Shown here: piece after piece, positions 61,927-64,000 of the stretch
Layout: every line of letters begins with the position of its first letter
How positions within the stretch are numbered: the first letter of the stretch is position 1
Assembly (NCBI RefSeq): GCF_001457415.1
Contig: NZ_LN881724.1
Location: 1,054,001 to 1,118,000, forward strand
Source: Gorillibacterium timonense
GTDB taxonomy: Bacteria; Bacillota; Bacilli; Paenibacillales; NBRC-103111
Reading direction: 5' to 3'
DNA: 64,000 nt
Translations under genes and position numbers: made by a program
Notes under the pieces: generated by a model
Told to the model about the DNA's origin: nothing
The model's input: the letters and a program-made list of their open reading frames with translations, nothing else
The model's database searches: none

Positions 61927-64000
61927 TGGGAGTGGCAACTCCGAAGACAACCAATCTGGGATTGAATAAAGTAGACCGGTCGTCTCCGACGACGACAACG
62001 TTTAATACGAAGACGCTTCTTGACGACAACGCGGATATTCTTGATGGAAAGTTCGGCATCAGCACGGACGGCCATAAGCATGACGGCACAGCAGGCAACG
62101 GGCCAAAGCTTGGCAGTGCGGCACTCGCCGATGGAGCGGTGGGAACCGCTGCATTGGCGGCCAAGGGCGTGACGCAAGCCAAGCTTGCAGACCAAGCGGT
62201 CGGGACGACACAGCTTGCTGCAAAAGCGGTCGGATCCGCTCAGCTGGTAGACGGCGCGGCGACCGATACGGTGATCGGTAGCCGGACGGTATCCGATGCG
62301 ACCGCGCCAAGTGGTGATGCAGGCACGCCGACCACGCTGTTCGGCTGGCTCGCGAATATGATCAAGCAGATCACCGGCAAAGCAAGCTGGCGCACCGCCC
62401 CGGCGATCACGCTGGAGACGACGAAGGCGCATGTGGATGCGACGACGGGAGTTCATGGTGCTGTTTCAACGGCAACGGCGAATCGTCTCATTCAGCGGGA
62501 TGCCAATGGCCGGGCTCAAGTTGTGGCTCCCTCTGCAGCAGAGGATATCGCCCGTAAAGATACCGTAGATACACACGCTAACGATATGATAAAGCATATT
62601 ACAGCGTCGGAACGCACAGCATGGCAAGCCGCAGCCGACAAATGGGGCGATATCAGTTCTGCTGATGTTATGAAGGTCATCTCCATTACGACGAATGGGA
62701 CGGACCTCAATACACTCCTAACTCCAGGAAACTATTACTGTGCGGGGACTTCTACCGCTGCTACTCTTCTAAATTGCCCAACCGCTGTAGCCTTTTCTAT
62801 GCTCGTTGAAAAGCATGCTGGGGTCAAACAAACGATTACAGAGTATTTGGCCTCTGGAACGCCTCGAATCTGGTACCGGAACCTTTATTCCGGTACTTGG
62901 AGCGCGTGGAAACGCATCATGACGGAGTACGATTCAGCAACGGGAGCCACAGCAAACACCCTCGTTCAGCGAGATGCCAACGGAAGGGCAAAGGTATCGG
63001 CTCCCATAGCTGTAGATGATATCGCACGCCTCGATACCGTTTCCAGTAAAGTGGGGGATCTAACCACCCTAACAACTACCGCTAAAACATCAGCAGTTGC
63101 TGCGATCAACGAGCTTTTTCAAAGTGCCAGTGACGGAAAAACGGCAGTCGCCGCCGCGATCACTGGCATGGGACAAGCGGCGACTGCAGCAGATACCTTC
63201 GCACAACTTGCGACTAAGGTGGGGAATATCTCCAAGGATGCAAATGCTGGAGCTGGTGATGTGCTGGTCGGGAAGACGTTTTATCAAGGTGGGGGGAAGA
63301 AGAGCGGTACAATACCGAATTACGGAGCTGGACATATTGTGGGCACTCAACGTACCGCCGGAGTGCTTAGCGGAGACGGCGTAAACGGTGCCTATATTAT
63401 GCCGGCAAAAGGATATTATGACGGATTAACTTCATGGGCAAAGATCCCAGAGCCGGATCTTTTGTCCCAAAATTGGCGTGCTGACAAAACTATTTTCGGA
63501 ATCCAGGGAAGTATTCCAGTAAAACAAGTAAATCAAGGTGTAGGTTCAGGTGATGGTTCTGACGCAGAATCGCTCGTATTCGGGTCTGCTAGCAATTCGG
63601 CTGTAGGGAGGCTGGATGTTAATCTCCCTACTGGGTACTATCCCGGAGGGATTGGTTTGCACATCAAAGACCTACTACCATGGAATATTCGGTCTGACGT
63701 ACGTATTGGAGGACCCAACGGGATTCAGGGGACTATGCCGGTTAAACCGTTTATAAATAACGCAGTAACCGCTGTCGGGGGAGGAGACGGAAACATTTAC
63801 TTGAGAATGCTTCCTGGAGCATACGTTAACACGGATGTTCGGGAAGGGAGTCTTGTTTGGGAAGCCAAAGCATATGACAGTGATTTCATCGCATCCAACA
63901 TACGTAGTGGAGTAAACTTATTCGGCGTGACAGGAGCGCTTACGAGCGTCCAGATGGCGAGTGGTAGTGCAACTACCAATGGATACCGCATCACTGTAAA
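61926..64000 (+). CDS. Tail fibre protein (XkdV position; 3' end outside window)
   Basis: The frame is open from ATG 61926 (overlapping the xkdU-like stop) to the window edge, at least 691 residues. The N-terminal part has an HxH-type motif (GHKHDGTAG) and Ala/Gly-rich repeats. Two copies of a unit around QRDANGRA (about 62490 and 62970), each followed by DDIAR/EDIAR and DTV, are present. Further on are repeated GIQGS/GIQGT/GVTGA turns (about 63500, 63725 and 63920). Fibres of this kind recognise the target cell surface. A downstream chaperone or lysis genes would lie beyond the window. Confidence 0.88.
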   Translation, partial: MGVATPKTTNLGLNKVDRSSPTTTTFNTKTLLDDNADILDGKFGISTDGHKHDGTAGNGPKLGSAALADGAVGTAALAAKGVTQAKLADQAVGTTQLAAKAVGSAQLVDGAATDTVIGSRTVSDATAPSGDAGTPTTLFGWLANMIKQITGKASWRTAPAITLETTKAHVDATTGVHGAVSTATANRLIQRDANGRAQVVAPSAAEDIARKDTVDTHANDMIKHITASERTAWQAAADKWGDISSADVMKVISITTNGTDLNTLLTPGNYYCAGTSTAATLLNCPTAVAFSMLVEKHAGVKQTITEYLASGTPRIWYRNLYSGTWSAWKRIMTEYDSATGATANTLVQRDANGRAKVSAPIAVDDIARLDTVSSKVGDLTTLTTTAKTSAVAAINELFQSASDGKTAVAAAITGMGQAATAADTFAQLATKVGNISKDANAGAGDVLVGKTFYQGGGKKSGTIPNYGAGHIVGTQRTAGVLSGDGVNGAYIMPAKGYYDGLTSWAKIPEPDLLSQNWRADKTIFGIQGSIPVKQVNQGVGSGDGSDAESLVFGSASNSAVGRLDVNLPTGYYPGGIGLHIKDLLPWNIRSDVRIGGPNGIQGTMPVKPFINNAVTAVGGGDGNIYLRMLPGAYVNTDVREGSLVWEAKAYDSDFIASNIRSGVNLFGVTGALTSVQMASGSATTNGYRITV

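Noticed and set aside
50456..64000. Complete prophage.
   Set aside because: No integrase, replication, terminase, portal or capsid gene is seen in the part that lies in the window.

Overview
The window looks like chromosomal DNA of an endospore-forming Firmicute of the Paenibacillaceae (Paenibacillus-like). The evidence is a GerA-family germinant receptor, an alpha/beta-type SASP with a sigma-G-type promoter, the Bacillus-type order polA-mutM-ytaF-coaE-...-nrdR, PBSX-like tail genes, class I aldolase, strong AGGAGG ribosome sites and moderately GC-rich codons. Species identity is inference; no rRNA is present.

Layout. (1) 1-3136, minus strand: a GerA protein cut by the window edge and a methyl-accepting chemotaxis protein. 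(2) 3230-7956: the phosphate operon pstS-pstC-pstA-pstB-phoU with two Pho-box promoters of matching geometry. (3) 8105-16092: HAD hydrolase, a 20-bp tandem repeat, polA, a mutM broken by one stop codon, ytaF, coaE, a lytic transglycosylase, SASP, nrdR, tRNA-Ala and tRNA-Lys. (4) 16434-29223: accessory metabolism and resistance. It holds PhzF; an NmrA-like gene with an in-frame stop beside its MarR regulator; aldolase; an AraC regulator divergent from a nucleotidyltransferase/UvrA-like/hydrolase run; and a TetR-controlled SDR/flavodoxin/FeS operon. (5) 29515-36704: a MarR regulator with a His/Gly/Pro-rich tail and a five- or six-gene oligopeptide ABC operon. (6) 36939-49412: a catalytically degenerate integrase-like protein with an FAD oxidoreductase, a DUF5692 membrane protein, a bicupin, a Fur-boxed siderophore uptake operon, YbaK, an amino acid permease, a SagB-like oxidoreductase, DUF523 and Tag. 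(7) 49521-64000: a radical SAM gene, then a phage-tail island.

The tail island is the most interesting part. An ImmA/IrrE protease and an Xre repressor face a sigma-like activator across four palindromic operators. After an insulated leader comes a run of contractile-tail genes in PBSX order: tail terminator, sheath, tube, chaperone with a -1 frameshift, tape measure, LysM protein, hub proteins, baseplate and fibre. No terminase, portal or capsid gene lies between the switch and the tail genes. This is the layout expected of an R-type phage-tail-like bacteriocin (tailocin). The fibre gene runs off the window, so lysis genes, and any capsid genes placed elsewhere, cannot be assessed.

Two genes (mutM and the NmrA-like gene) carry single in-frame stops in otherwise intact reading frames. 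They are either recent nonsense mutations or base-call errors.
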